From Bacteroidales bacterium UBA3764 (lineage in GTDB: Bacteria > Bacteroidota > Bacteroidia > Bacteroidales > UBA932), in NCBI GenBank assembly GCA_002371115.1, contig DFFY01000097.1:60546-90079 (forward strand): a stretch of DNA of 29,534 nucleotides. Reading direction: 5' to 3'. Every line of letters starts with the position of its first letter. Within the stretch, counting starts at the first letter, position 1. The notes under the pieces are model-generated. The model ran no database searches. It was not told where the DNA came from and was given only the letters and a program-made list of their open reading frames with translations. A program made the position numbers and the translations under genes. Positions 14,132 to 22,116 of this stretch are shown one piece after another.

Positions 14132-15160
14132 TTATTTCCCGGCAAGGTGTTTCTCCCAGGCCCAGGCGGCCTTGAGGGTTTCTTCCACCGTGCGGGTGGC
14201 TTTCCAGCCCATCTCGGTACACGCCAGCGTAGGGTCTGCCCAGATGGCGGTGACGTCACCGGCGCGGCGCGGGGCAAACTTGTAGTTGAGCTTGATCCCG
14301 TTCACTTTCTCGAAGGCGTTTACCAGTTCCAGCACGCTCACGGGGCGGCCGGTGCCCACGTTGAAGGTCTCGCAGTCCTGCTTCATCTTGCCTTCCATCA
14401 TGCGGGTGACGGCGAACACGTGCGCCTTGGCCAGGTCCACAATGTCAATGTAGTCCCGCTGGCAGGTGCCGTCCGGCGTGGGATAGTCGTTGCCAAAAAT
14501 GCTCAGGCATTCGCGTTTTCCGATGGCAGTCTGTGTGATGAAGGGCACCAGGTTGTTGGGAACGCCGCGCGGCAGTTCGCCAATCAGGGCGCTGGGATGT
14601 GCGCCGATGGGGTTGAAGTAGCGCAGCAGGATGCCCTTGATGGCGCCGCCGCTGGCCTTCACGGTGTCCCGCAGGATGTCCTCGCACATGGTCTTGGTGT
14701 TTCCGTACGGCGAGGTGGCCGGTTTGCGCGGGGTGTCCTCGGTTACGGGCACGCTGTCGGGCTCGCCATATACGGTGGCCGATGAAGAGAACAGTACATT
14801 GCAGCCGCCTTTTTCCTGGGCGGCCTCCAGCACGTTCAGGAAGCTGGTGAGGTTGTTCTTATAGTATTTCAGGGGCTTGGCCACCGATTCTCCCACCGCC
14901 TTGAAGGCGGCAAAGTGAATGACTGCGTCGATGGGATATTTGGCGAAAAGGGTCCTTACGGCAGCCGCGTCGCAAAAATCCATCACTTCCAGCGGAATGT
15001 CTTCCCGGCCGGTGATTTTTTTAATGCCCTCGTAGCAGGTGCGGTCGCAATTGGAAAAATTGTCGGCCACCACTACGTCATAGCCTGCCTCAATGAGCTC
15101 TACCGTTACATGGCTGCCGATAAACCCGGCGCCACCCGATACCAGTACTGTTTTTTTCAT
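14132..15160 (-). CDS. galE: UDP-glucose 4-epimerase
   Basis: This 342-residue protein is an extended short-chain dehydrogenase with the NAD-binding GGAGFIGSH near residues 9-17, a Ser-Ala-Thr (SSSATVYGE) and a YGNTK catalytic Tyr-Lys pair. The substrate-specificity region RYFNPIGAHPSALIGE is typical of GalE. It interconverts UDP-glucose and UDP-galactose, supplying galactose units for envelope polysaccharides. It starts 3 bases after the stop of the OstA-like gene and is last in the envelope operon, before a strong terminator. That setting suggests a role in LPS or capsule synthesis rather than galactose catabolism. Confidence 0.95.
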   Translation of the reverse strand: MKKTVLVSGGAGFIGSHVTVELIEAGYDVVVADNFSNCDRTCYEGIKKITGREDIPLEVMDFCDAAAVRTLFAKYPIDAVIHFAAFKAVGESVAKPLKYYKNNLTSFLNVLEAAQEKGGCNVLFSSSATVYGEPDSVPVTEDTPRKPATSPYGNTKTMCEDILRDTVKASGGAIKGILLRYFNPIGAHPSALIGELPRGVPNNLVPFITQTAIGKRECLSIFGNDYPTPDGTCQRDYIDIVDLAKAHVFAVTRMMEGKMKQDCETFNVGTGRPVSVLELVNAFEKVNGIKLNYKFAPRRAGDVTAIWADPTLACTEMGWKATRTVEETLKAAWAWEKHLAGK

Positions 15161-15163
15161 ATT

Positions 15164-17692
15164 CTATGGTGTTTTATATGTTCTTCGTTTTTCCCTTTCC
15201 AGATATTTCATGAAACGGCGGCGTTCTTTCTCTGCCTGTCGTGCCAGTTTTCGCAAGGCTTTCAGTTTTTTCGCCCGCTCCCTGTCCAGCTTTCGCTGGG
15301 CTTTGGCGGCCTGCTTCTCTGCGTAAATGCGGTCTTCCTCGGCCCATTTGGCCTCCCGCTCCGCTTGTTTGGCGGCCTTCCGCGCGGCTTTCTCCCTGGC
15401 TTTGGCCTCCGCCTTCAGTTCTTTTTCCGTCTTCTGTACGGCCGGTGCAGCCGCCAGTGAATCTGCGGGATTGGCCGCGGCCAGGCTGTCCGTTGGGGGT
15501 ACAATGGGCGGAACGGCCAAAGAGTCCGTGACAACAGTTGTCAGGGAATCCTTGGGGGCGGCCAGCGTGTCCGGCAGGGCTTTCACTAAGGTGGTGTCTC
15601 CGTTGGCGCGGGCCAGGGAATCCTGTTCCCGCTGACGTGCCCGTTCGCGGACCACCTGGAGCGAGTCGCGGATGGCAATGTCGCGGTAAATCTTTTTCAC
15701 GTGCCCGGGGAAGTAGTCTTCTGTCTGTTTGAACTGGGTATGCGGCCGGGCCAGGTAAGCCGTCCGTTCACTCCGCCTTGGGGTTAACGAGGTGACATCC
15801 AGCGGCGAAGCCGGACGGCGTTCCGGGTCCCAGCGGAATCCCTTGAGGGTTTTGTCCTCCTGGGGCATCTGCACGGTGGGATACCCGTCGTTCTTGGGAT
15901 TGTCGTAATAATAAATCCTTTCAATGTCGCCATCCTTGAACGTGGCGTAAATCATCTTGGACTCCACTTTGTTCACGGTGGCCAGCGCACCCTTTTCTTC
16001 CAGGTAAAAGATGGAAGAGGCGCCCCCCAGGGCGTCGAAACGGGTGAGTGCATGGGTGGAGTCAAAATAGGCTACCATCTCCGTGCCGCGGATTTGGTCG
16101 TAGGCGTGCGGGGCCTCCTCAATGGTGATGAAGGCATTGGACAGCAGGTGGGCCTTTTCCATCTGCTTGTTCTTGATGACCATGTAAATGCTGTCGGCCG
16201 CATATTGCCGGTTGCCCTCATTGTAGAAAATGGGGTTCTGGTAGAGGCGTACCAGGGAATCCAGGTCTGAATAGGTCAGCGAATCCGAGGCCATCTGCAT
16301 GTCCCGGCGGAACAGGCGCACGTGCTTGGAGCCCCAGATAAAGTTCACCTTGGTGGTATCCTTGGGCGGCGGCAGGGTGTCCACGGGCGTTTTCACGGCT
16401 ACCGTGTCGGCCGGGGTACCCAATGTATCCGCAGGGGCAGGAGGGGGTGTCGGGGTATCTGCCGGAGGCATTACGGGCTTGTCCACAGGTTTGTCTGCCG
16501 GCTTGTCCCCCGGCTTTTTCCCTGCTTTCTGGCTCTGGACGGGTGGTTCGGGCGGGCGGTTCGGGTCATTCTTGGCGGCTTCTTCGGCCGCTTTCGCCGC
16601 TTCTTCCGCCGCCTTCTTGCGGTATTCCATGATGGGGTCGCCGCCAATGTCTTTCAAACGCTGCAGGGCGTCTTTTCCCCAAGATTCGGGGATGTCGCAT
16701 TTGGGGATGCCCCGCATCAGGAGAATATCGGCCCCCAGGTACAGCGTGTCCCGTTTCCCTTTTTCCTCGGTGATGGACATGATGGCCGGCTCCCGCGTCA
16801 TGCGCATCTGTGACAGGGAGTCCGTGTATTGGAAGCGGCCTGCCAGGGCGTAAGCATTGCGGGTGGTATCCATCAGTTCCACGTTCCCCAGCATGTCGGC
16901 ATCCTTGCTGTCCCGGTAATAATACAGCGAGTCCGACCAGGTTTCCTGGTCCTGCGTAAGCACGTGGACGTTGCGCCGGAAGAAAAAGAGCTCTTTCTCG
17001 CGGTTGTACCAGCCGTCATTGGCGCTGAGCATCTTGTCGTCCTGCCACATGTCGGTAGCAAAGCCAAAGTAGGCGGTGGAAAGGTCGCTGCGGTACTCCA
17101 GGCGCGAGGTTTTGATGAACGTGGTGTCCAGGTACATGTTCACCTGGTCGTTGAACACAAAGAGGTGGGCCTTGGAGTCATAGGTGCCGTACAGGCTTTC
17201 AATGAGCTGTCCGTCTTTGTCGCGCATGGCGCCGCCGTCCTGGAAAATGGCCACGGAGTCCTTGGTGTTGTAGTCCAGATAGCGGGTGCGCAGGGTGTTG
17301 TGGTCTTTGTCCTCCAGCTGCACCAGGGCGCCCCGGAACCTGGCCAGGTTGTCGTCCACCACATATTGCAGTGTTTCACTGCTCAGCTGTGTCCGTTCCT
17401 GGATGATGCGCACGTTGCCCATGGCGTCGATAATGTTGGTGTTCACGTTCCACAGGGCGGAGTCGCACAGCAGGTAGGTGTCGTTGTGCAGGAAACGGGC
17501 CGGGCCGGTTACCTTGCGGTAACTCTCACCATCTTCTTTTTCGATGAGCTGGGCACTCTGGGCGCTCAGCAGCCGCACCTTCCCGTCGTCTTTTTTCTCC
17601 TGGGCATGCAGGGGAAACGCTGCTGTCAGGGCCGACAGCAAGCAACAGATGGTATGAACGGGCCTGAGGCGCACTATTTGCGGGCGTTCCAA
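15164..17692 (-). CDS. OstA-like LPS-transport protein with long low-complexity regions
   Basis: This protein has 842 residues. A signal peptide ends near FPLHAQ (residue 31). An OstA/LptA-type beta-jellyroll region runs from about 40 to 300, with repeating strands such as VTGPARFLHNDTYLLCDSALW and MGNVRII. OstA proteins bind lipid A during LPS transport across the periplasm. Residues about 355-450 are an Ala/Glu helix, then a Lys/Pro/Asp spacer (KPADKPVDKP, ADTPTPPPAPADT). A second OstA-like block follows, and the last 160 residues contain DSLA repeats and a long Ala/Lys/Arg coiled coil. It overlaps the preceding SurA-like gene by 19 bases. The low-complexity tails are unusual and may interact with peptidoglycan or RNA, but this is unproven. 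Confidence 0.82.
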   Translation of the reverse strand: MERPQIVRLRPVHTICCLLSALTAAFPLHAQEKKDDGKVRLLSAQSAQLIEKEDGESYRKVTGPARFLHNDTYLLCDSALWNVNTNIIDAMGNVRIIQERTQLSSETLQYVVDDNLARFRGALVQLEDKDHNTLRTRYLDYNTKDSVAIFQDGGAMRDKDGQLIESLYGTYDSKAHLFVFNDQVNMYLDTTFIKTSRLEYRSDLSTAYFGFATDMWQDDKMLSANDGWYNREKELFFFRRNVHVLTQDQETWSDSLYYYRDSKDADMLGNVELMDTTRNAYALAGRFQYTDSLSQMRMTREPAIMSITEEKGKRDTLYLGADILLMRGIPKCDIPESWGKDALQRLKDIGGDPIMEYRKKAAEEAAKAAEEAAKNDPNRPPEPPVQSQKAGKKPGDKPADKPVDKPVMPPADTPTPPPAPADTLGTPADTVAVKTPVDTLPPPKDTTKVNFIWGSKHVRLFRRDMQMASDSLTYSDLDSLVRLYQNPIFYNEGNRQYAADSIYMVIKNKQMEKAHLLSNAFITIEEAPHAYDQIRGTEMVAYFDSTHALTRFDALGGASSIFYLEEKGALATVNKVESKMIYATFKDGDIERIYYYDNPKNDGYPTVQMPQEDKTLKGFRWDPERRPASPLDVTSLTPRRSERTAYLARPHTQFKQTEDYFPGHVKKIYRDIAIRDSLQVVRERARQREQDSLARANGDTTLVKALPDTLAAPKDSLTTVVTDSLAVPPIVPPTDSLAAANPADSLAAAPAVQKTEKELKAEAKAREKAARKAAKQAEREAKWAEEDRIYAEKQAAKAQRKLDRERAKKLKALRKLARQAEKERRRFMKYLEREKRRTYKTP

Positions 17693-19044
17693 ATGGCCCG
17701 GGAGAATTCACAGTCGTGAAAGAGCGGGTCGATGATAATGTAGGTGTCCTTCACCTTCTTTTCCAGGAAGGCATCCACGGCCTCCTGCTGCTTGATCTGC
17801 TGCACTTTCTCCTGAATCTGGGTGTAGTCGTGCTCGAAGGTGGCTGTATGGGCCGGGACAATCTTGTCGATCCGGATAATCTTGTAAACGAGGTTGCCGG
17901 AACGGCCCTGCAGATACCCTTCGTTGTCTAAGGACTCTACCGGCTCGGAGATTTCTCCCACCTTCAGGTCCTTGATAGCGGCGTAGTCGGCCGGTTTCAG
18001 CTGGTCAATCTCAAAGTAGGAGGAACCGGTGGCCGGGTCTGCCATCTGGCCGCCGTTGGTACGGGTGGCCGGGTCCTCGGAGAAAAAGCGGGCGGCCATC
18101 TCGAAGCTGATTTCCCCTTCCTGGATTTTGCTGCGCAGGCTGTCCAGCCGGTGGAAGGCTTTTTCGCGGTCCTCGGCTGTATATTGCGGTTTTATGAGGA
18201 TGTGGCGGGCGTTGAACATGTCGCCTTTCTTCTCAATGACCTCAATGATGTGGAAGCCGTCCGGGGTTTCCACTATCTGGGAGATGGTGCCGGGACGCAG
18301 GGCCATGGCGGCATCGGAGAAGGCCGGCCAGAAAATGGATTTGGAAGCCAGCCCCAGTTCCCCGCCGCGCCGGGCGCTGCCGGGATCCTCGGAGTAAATG
18401 CGGGCCAGGGTGGAGAATTTTTCCCCGTTCATGATGCGTTCACGCAGGCTCAGCAACTTTTCCTTGACGGCCAGGGCCGCCTGCTCGCGGTTGGGGTAGA
18501 TGCAAATCTGGCGCAGCTGGTATTTTACCGGCACCACCGGAAGGTCTTCCGGGTCCGTGGCGTCCATGTATTGTTTGACATCGTAAGGGGTCACTTCCGC
18601 CGTCTTGCCTGCGATTTCCATGCGCTCCTGCTCCGTAAGGCTTTGCTCCTCAAGCGTTTTCTGCCATTCCTGACGGAGCTTGTACAACGGTTTTCCAAAG
18701 TATTTCTCCACTTCTTCGTCCCCGCCCAGCTGGGTGCGGAACCAGTCCAGCCGCTGGGTCAGGTTGCCCTGTACCATGTCGTTGTTCACCGTGAGCGAGT
18801 CTATCCGGGCCTGCATCAGGAAAATCTTGGCATCCAGCATGTTTTCCAGCACCTCGCAGCGCATGTCGCGGTCCGAATTGACGCCGCTGGCACGCATCTG
18901 CTGTACCTCTGCTTCCACGTCGGAGAGAAGGAGGGTTTCTCCTCCCACCACGGCCACCGTTTTGTCCACGATACCTTTATACTTTTGTGCGCTCAGCGTA
19001 AAACAGGCCAATAAGGCTGCGGCAGACAGGAAAATATGTTTCAT
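17674..19044 (-). CDS. SurA-like periplasmic chaperone with two parvulin domains
   Basis: This protein has 456 residues and a signal peptide (FLSAAALLACFTLSAQ). A SurA-type N-terminal helical domain (about 25-165) starts VDKTVAVVGGETLLLSDVE. Two parvulin (PpiC) domains follow. The first, from about 170, has the YSEDPGSARRGGELGL signature; the second, from about 278, has NARHILIKPQ and FSEDPATRTNGGQM. Such proteins escort unfolded outer-membrane proteins and isomerise prolyl bonds. It starts 2 bases after a related lipoprotein gene and overlaps the OstA-like gene, consistent with an outer-membrane assembly operon. Confidence 0.93.
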   Translation of the reverse strand: MKHIFLSAAALLACFTLSAQKYKGIVDKTVAVVGGETLLLSDVEAEVQQMRASGVNSDRDMRCEVLENMLDAKIFLMQARIDSLTVNNDMVQGNLTQRLDWFRTQLGGDEEVEKYFGKPLYKLRQEWQKTLEEQSLTEQERMEIAGKTAEVTPYDVKQYMDATDPEDLPVVPVKYQLRQICIYPNREQAALAVKEKLLSLRERIMNGEKFSTLARIYSEDPGSARRGGELGLASKSIFWPAFSDAAMALRPGTISQIVETPDGFHIIEVIEKKGDMFNARHILIKPQYTAEDREKAFHRLDSLRSKIQEGEISFEMAARFFSEDPATRTNGGQMADPATGSSYFEIDQLKPADYAAIKDLKVGEISEPVESLDNEGYLQGRSGNLVYKIIRIDKIVPAHTATFEHDYTQIQEKVQQIKQQEAVDAFLEKKVKDTYIIIDPLFHDCEFSRAIWNARK

Positions 19045-19046
19045 AC

Positions 19047-19913
19047 TTAATAAATTACCAGTTTGTTGTTCTTTCGGGCATCTTGCAGCACGTCCTGCTC
19101 CAGGCGCTGCTCCAGTTCATGTTTCCGGCTGCTTAGGACAAGATCCCGGATGCGGGGTTTGCAGTATTCCAGCGGTGCGGTTTTTCCTGCGGGGACCCAC
19201 TCCACCAGGTAGGCCAGATGCAGGACGTTGTTCTCGTCGGTCCATTCCACGAACTGTCCTTTCTGGGAGGACATCATGGTACTGTAATCCATGCCCAGCT
19301 CCTGGGCCAGGAGAAGGGCGTCCGTCCAGGTGTCTGCGGCATCCACGTATTTGATGGCGCTGGTGGCCGACAGGTTGGCGGCTTCGACGGCGCTTTCTTC
19401 GTCCTCTGCGGAGATGAGTTTGCGCAGGGTTTTCAGGCTTTTGGAGCCGGCCGGGAGAATCAGGTAGCGGGCTTTTACCACAGGCCGCTCCAGGCGGAAT
19501 TTCCCAAGGTTGTCATTGTAGTATCGGGCCATTTCCTCGTCCGTGACCAGGGTGTCCAGCCGCTGCTCGATGTAACGCTGCTCGTAGCGGTATTTGAGCA
19601 GGGTGCGGCGGTAGTCTTCCAGTTCTGCCGATACGTCTTTGTCCGCTTCCGAAAGTTGCTCTTCCGCCATGTCCAGCAGCAGAAGGTCTTCCGCCCAGGC
19701 GTTGATGTACCGATGCGCCAGGTTGATGCTGTCTTCCCGGGACACCCCGGAGGGAATATAGCTTTCCAATTGCGTGCGGTGCAGCTTGTGCGAGCCGGCG
19801 CGGGCCACGACCTCTCCGCGAAGCAGTTCGCTGGCGGTATCGGCAATGGTGGTGGCTACCTTGCAGGAGGTGGCCGCCACAAGTAAAGCCGCTATGTACA
19901 CGTACTTGCGCAT
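19047..19913 (-). CDS. PpiC/SurA-related periplasmic lipoprotein
   Basis: This 288-residue protein has a lipoprotein signal ending VAATSC (C17). The next part resembles the SurA N-terminal helical chaperone region: VVARAGSHKLHRTQLESYIP, then LAHRYINAWAEDLLLLDMAE and a long charged helix. A weak parvulin-like C-terminal part follows (LVTDEEMARYYNDNLGKFRL, VKARYLILPAG) without the FSEDP/GG signature of active parvulins, so isomerase activity is doubtful. It is the first gene of the operon with SurA-like, OstA-like and galE, with a TATCTTTG box 8 bases before the ATG. A tethered outer-membrane-protein chaperone is the likely role. Confidence 0.8.
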   Translation of the reverse strand: MRKYVYIAALLVAATSCKVATTIADTASELLRGEVVARAGSHKLHRTQLESYIPSGVSREDSINLAHRYINAWAEDLLLLDMAEEQLSEADKDVSAELEDYRRTLLKYRYEQRYIEQRLDTLVTDEEMARYYNDNLGKFRLERPVVKARYLILPAGSKSLKTLRKLISAEDEESAVEAANLSATSAIKYVDAADTWTDALLLAQELGMDYSTMMSSQKGQFVEWTDENNVLHLAYLVEWVPAGKTAPLEYCKPRIRDLVLSSRKHELEQRLEQDVLQDARKNNKLVIY

Positions 19914-19921
19914 ATATCTTG

Positions 19922-19929
19922 CAAAGATA
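19922..19929 (-). promoter_or_regulatory. Promoter -7 box of the envelope (PpiC-SurA-OstA-galE) operon
   Basis: The minus strand reads TATCTTTG directly after the TAG stop of the PBP4 gene (19932-19930) and 8 bases before the next ATG. The -33 region would lie within the PBP4 coding end, where only a partial GTTG is seen. Confidence 0.6.
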
Positions 19930-21399
19930 CTAAATTTCTTCCATTAGCAACTTCAACAAGCGGGCCAAAACCATGCGGACCTCCGAGGCTTTGGCGGTGG
20001 TGTGGTTGGTCATGATGGAAAGGGTGACGGCGGGTGTGCCGTCAGGGGCAAGAATATAGCCGGAATAACACAGGACGCCGTCCATGGAACCGCTCTTGAT
20101 GCGGATGCGCTCACGGCCTGCTACGCCGGGCAACAGGGCCCCCAGGGTGCCCTCGCCAGGGTGGGGAAGCGAGGCCAGAAAGGCGTCGAAGGCAGGACTC
20201 TGCCGCAGGGTCTGCAGATACTCCACCATCCATTCCGGCGAAACGTAATTCATGCGGGACAGCCCGCAGCCGTCCACTTGCCGCAGGCCTTCCGGCGCAA
20301 TGCCCAGTTCCAGCAAAACTTGCCGTTGGGCTACCAGACAACTGTCGAACAGGGCTATCCCGGTGCGGTCTTCGCCCATGGCGCGGAACAGCGCCTCCGC
20401 ATAGAAATTGTCGCTGCGCACGTTGGTGATGCGGGTGATGGCGGCCATCGGGGCCGATGTCGTCTCTCCCAGCACAAGCGGCTTGCCGGCCTTGTCTTCG
20501 GCCACGAAGCCCCCGTTGCGGATGTACCCGCTGCGGTCCACATCGGCATAGCCGCCGGTGACTTCCCAGCCGGTTTCCTGCAGATTTTTCCAGAAATAGT
20601 AGGCGCAGGTAAGGGCCCCGAACTTGTTGGCGAAATGTTCCGTCTTGGGTTTGCGGTCCGTGGCGAAGGAGCCGCGCAGCTCTGCATAGGGCGCCAGGTC
20701 CGTGGTGTACAGGTACAGGCTGTTGCCCGTGCCGGCCGGCCCGGTGACGCTGTAATTCCGAAAATGCAGCCACGGGGTTTCCGGGTAGGTCTGTTGCACC
20801 TGTACCGGCTCACCGGGCGCCGCCGCCTGTACGTCTATGTCCAGGGCATTGGCATAGAAACTGAGCGCGCTGGTCCCGGTTCCGTAATATGTGCCAATGT
20901 CGTCGAACCCCCAGCTGGGGTGCTCCAGGTTGCCTTCGTAGGCGCTTCCGTCGCCTACAATCCGGCCATGGACGGCGTGGATGCCCGCCTCTTTGAGCAG
21001 GGCTTTCCACTGCCGGAAGAGGCGGCCGCTTTCCACGGCAATGCTGTCCCGGGTGCCCAGGGTGGGGTCTCCGTGGCCGATGATATAGACGTCGCCCTCC
21101 AGCACGCCGTCTTTGATTTCGCCGGTGTAGCCCAGCTGGGTGCGGAAGCGCCCGTCCGGGCCAAAGTAGTGCAGGGCCGTTCCGGTGGTGACCAGCTTCA
21201 GGTTGGAGGCCGGCACCATGCGCTTGCCCGGGTTCAGGCTGGCCAGGGTGCGCCCGTCCCGGTCCACGGCCAAAACACCCCAGACGGCATCCTTGAGGAC
21301 ACCGCTCCGGGATTGGCTATTAACGTATTGCTGCGCCGGTGTCTGCGCGTGTAGGACGGCAGACACCCATATCGTCACGAGAAGAATGCGCTTTTTCAG
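19930..21399 (-). CDS. dacB: PBP4-type D-alanyl-D-alanine carboxypeptidase/endopeptidase
   Basis: This protein has about 489 residues, with a signal peptide LKKRILLVTIWVSAVLHAQ. The three penicillin-binding motifs of class C low-mass PBPs are present: SxxK (SNLK in MVPASNLKLVTT), SxN (SDN in ITNVRSDNFYAEA), and KSG (RIKSGSMDGV). The large inserted domain between the first and second motifs is also present. PBP4 trims peptidoglycan side chains or cuts cross-links in the periplasm. No ATG precedes the signal peptide in frame. The start given is the CTG at 21397-21399, 10 bases after upp, because it gives a classical signal sequence. A GTG at 21378 and a TTG at 21459 are alternatives. Confidence 0.88.
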   Translation of the reverse strand: MKKRILLVTIWVSAVLHAQTPAQQYVNSQSRSGVLKDAVWGVLAVDRDGRTLASLNPGKRMVPASNLKLVTTGTALHYFGPDGRFRTQLGYTGEIKDGVLEGDVYIIGHGDPTLGTRDSIAVESGRLFRQWKALLKEAGIHAVHGRIVGDGSAYEGNLEHPSWGFDDIGTYYGTGTSALSFYANALDIDVQAAAPGEPVQVQQTYPETPWLHFRNYSVTGPAGTGNSLYLYTTDLAPYAELRGSFATDRKPKTEHFANKFGALTCAYYFWKNLQETGWEVTGGYADVDRSGYIRNGGFVAEDKAGKPLVLGETTSAPMAAITRITNVRSDNFYAEALFRAMGEDRTGIALFDSCLVAQRQVLLELGIAPEGLRQVDGCGLSRMNYVSPEWMVEYLQTLRQSPAFDAFLASLPHPGEGTLGALLPGVAGRERIRIKSGSMDGVLCYSGYILAPDGTPAVTLSIMTNHTTAKASEVRMVLARLLKLLMEEI

Positions 21400-21409
21400 A
21401 GGCGTTGAG

Positions 21410-22039
21410 TTACTTGGTGCCGAAGATACGGTCGCCGGCGTCTCCCAAACCGGGAACAATGTAGGCGTTCTCGTTCAGGCGTTCATCCACGGCGGCCACA
21501 TAGATGTCCACGTCCGGATGTTCTTTCTGCACTTTGGCAATGCCTTCCGGAGCCGCTACCAGGCACATGAGGCGAATGTTCTTGCAACCACGTTCCTTGA
21601 GCATGGCAATGCCGTCGCAGGCGCTGCCGCCGGTTGCCAGCATGGGATCCGTGAGGATGACCAGGCGGTCTTCGATGTCCTTGGGCAGTTTGCAGAAGTA
21701 AACCACCGGTTTGTGCGTTTCCTCGTCCCGGTACAGGCCGATATGGCCCACCCTGGCCACGGGCAACAGGCTCAGCAGGCCGTCCACCATGCCCATGCCG
21801 GCGCGCAGGATGGGGACGATGGCCAGCTTGCGGCCGCTTACGCGCTTGGCAATCATGGGGCAGATGGGCGTTTCAATGGGCACATCTTCCAGGGCGATGT
21901 CCCGCGTGAGCTCATATCCCATGAGCAGGGCAATTTCTTTCAGAAGTTCGCGGAAATCCTTGGAACCGGTTTCCTTCATACGCATGATCGTGAGCTTGTG
22001 CTGGACCATGGGGTGGTTGATAACATGGAGTTGGCTCAT
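21410..22039 (-). CDS. upp: Uracil phosphoribosyltransferase
   Basis: This 209-residue protein, a normal length, has the PRPP-binding loop DPMLATGGSA, the flexible-loop region IVPILRAGMGMVDG, and a C-terminal uracil-binding part ending YIVPGLGDAGDRIFGT. It makes UMP from uracil and PRPP in pyrimidine salvage. It has a near-consensus promoter at 22064-22095, arranged back-to-back with that of the plus-strand HAD gene. The PBP4 gene follows after 10 bases, so the two may be co-transcribed, although a TATCTTCG near the upp 3' end could give PBP4 a separate start. Confidence 0.97.
   Translation of the reverse strand: MSQLHVINHPMVQHKLTIMRMKETGSKDFRELLKEIALLMGYELTRDIALEDVPIETPICPMIAKRVSGRKLAIVPILRAGMGMVDGLLSLLPVARVGHIGLYRDEETHKPVVYFCKLPKDIEDRLVILTDPMLATGGSACDGIAMLKERGCKNIRLMCLVAAPEGIAKVQKEHPDVDIYVAAVDERLNENAYIVPGLGDAGDRIFGTK
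21421..21428 (-). promoter_or_regulatory. Weak candidate -7 box for the PBP4 gene inside upp
   Basis: The minus strand reads TATCTTCG, one mismatch from TAnnTTTG, within the last codons of upp and 21 bases before the proposed PBP4 start. It could equally be a chance coding sequence. Confidence 0.25.
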
Positions 22040-22063
22040 AGTATTGTTAATGGTTCAATCGTT

Positions 22064-22095
22064 CAAAGTTACGGATTTGGGCTGACTTTCGCAAA
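22064..22095 (-). promoter_or_regulatory. Full promoter (TTTG-N20-TAACTTTG) of upp
   Basis: On the minus strand the -33 TTTG (22095-22092) and -7 TAACTTTG (22071-22064) are separated by exactly 20 bases. The leader to the upp ATG is about 18 bases. Confidence 0.75.
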
Positions 22096-22103
22096 AGAAA
22101 TGC

Positions 22104-22111
22104 TAACTTTG
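22104..22111 (+). promoter_or_regulatory. Promoter -7 box of the HAD phosphatase gene, leaderless layout
   Basis: TAACTTTG is followed by five bases (CGCCC) and the ATG at 22117. The -33 element is unclear, since the nearest TTTG (22076) gives a 24-base spacer. The box lies only 8 bp from the -33 element of the divergent upp promoter. Confidence 0.6.
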
Positions 22112-22116
22112 CGCCC

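Noticed and set aside
20002..21354. A 450-residue plus-strand open frame antisense to the PBP4 gene
   Set aside because: The opposite strand carries all three penicillin-binding motifs in order. The antisense frame has no family features.
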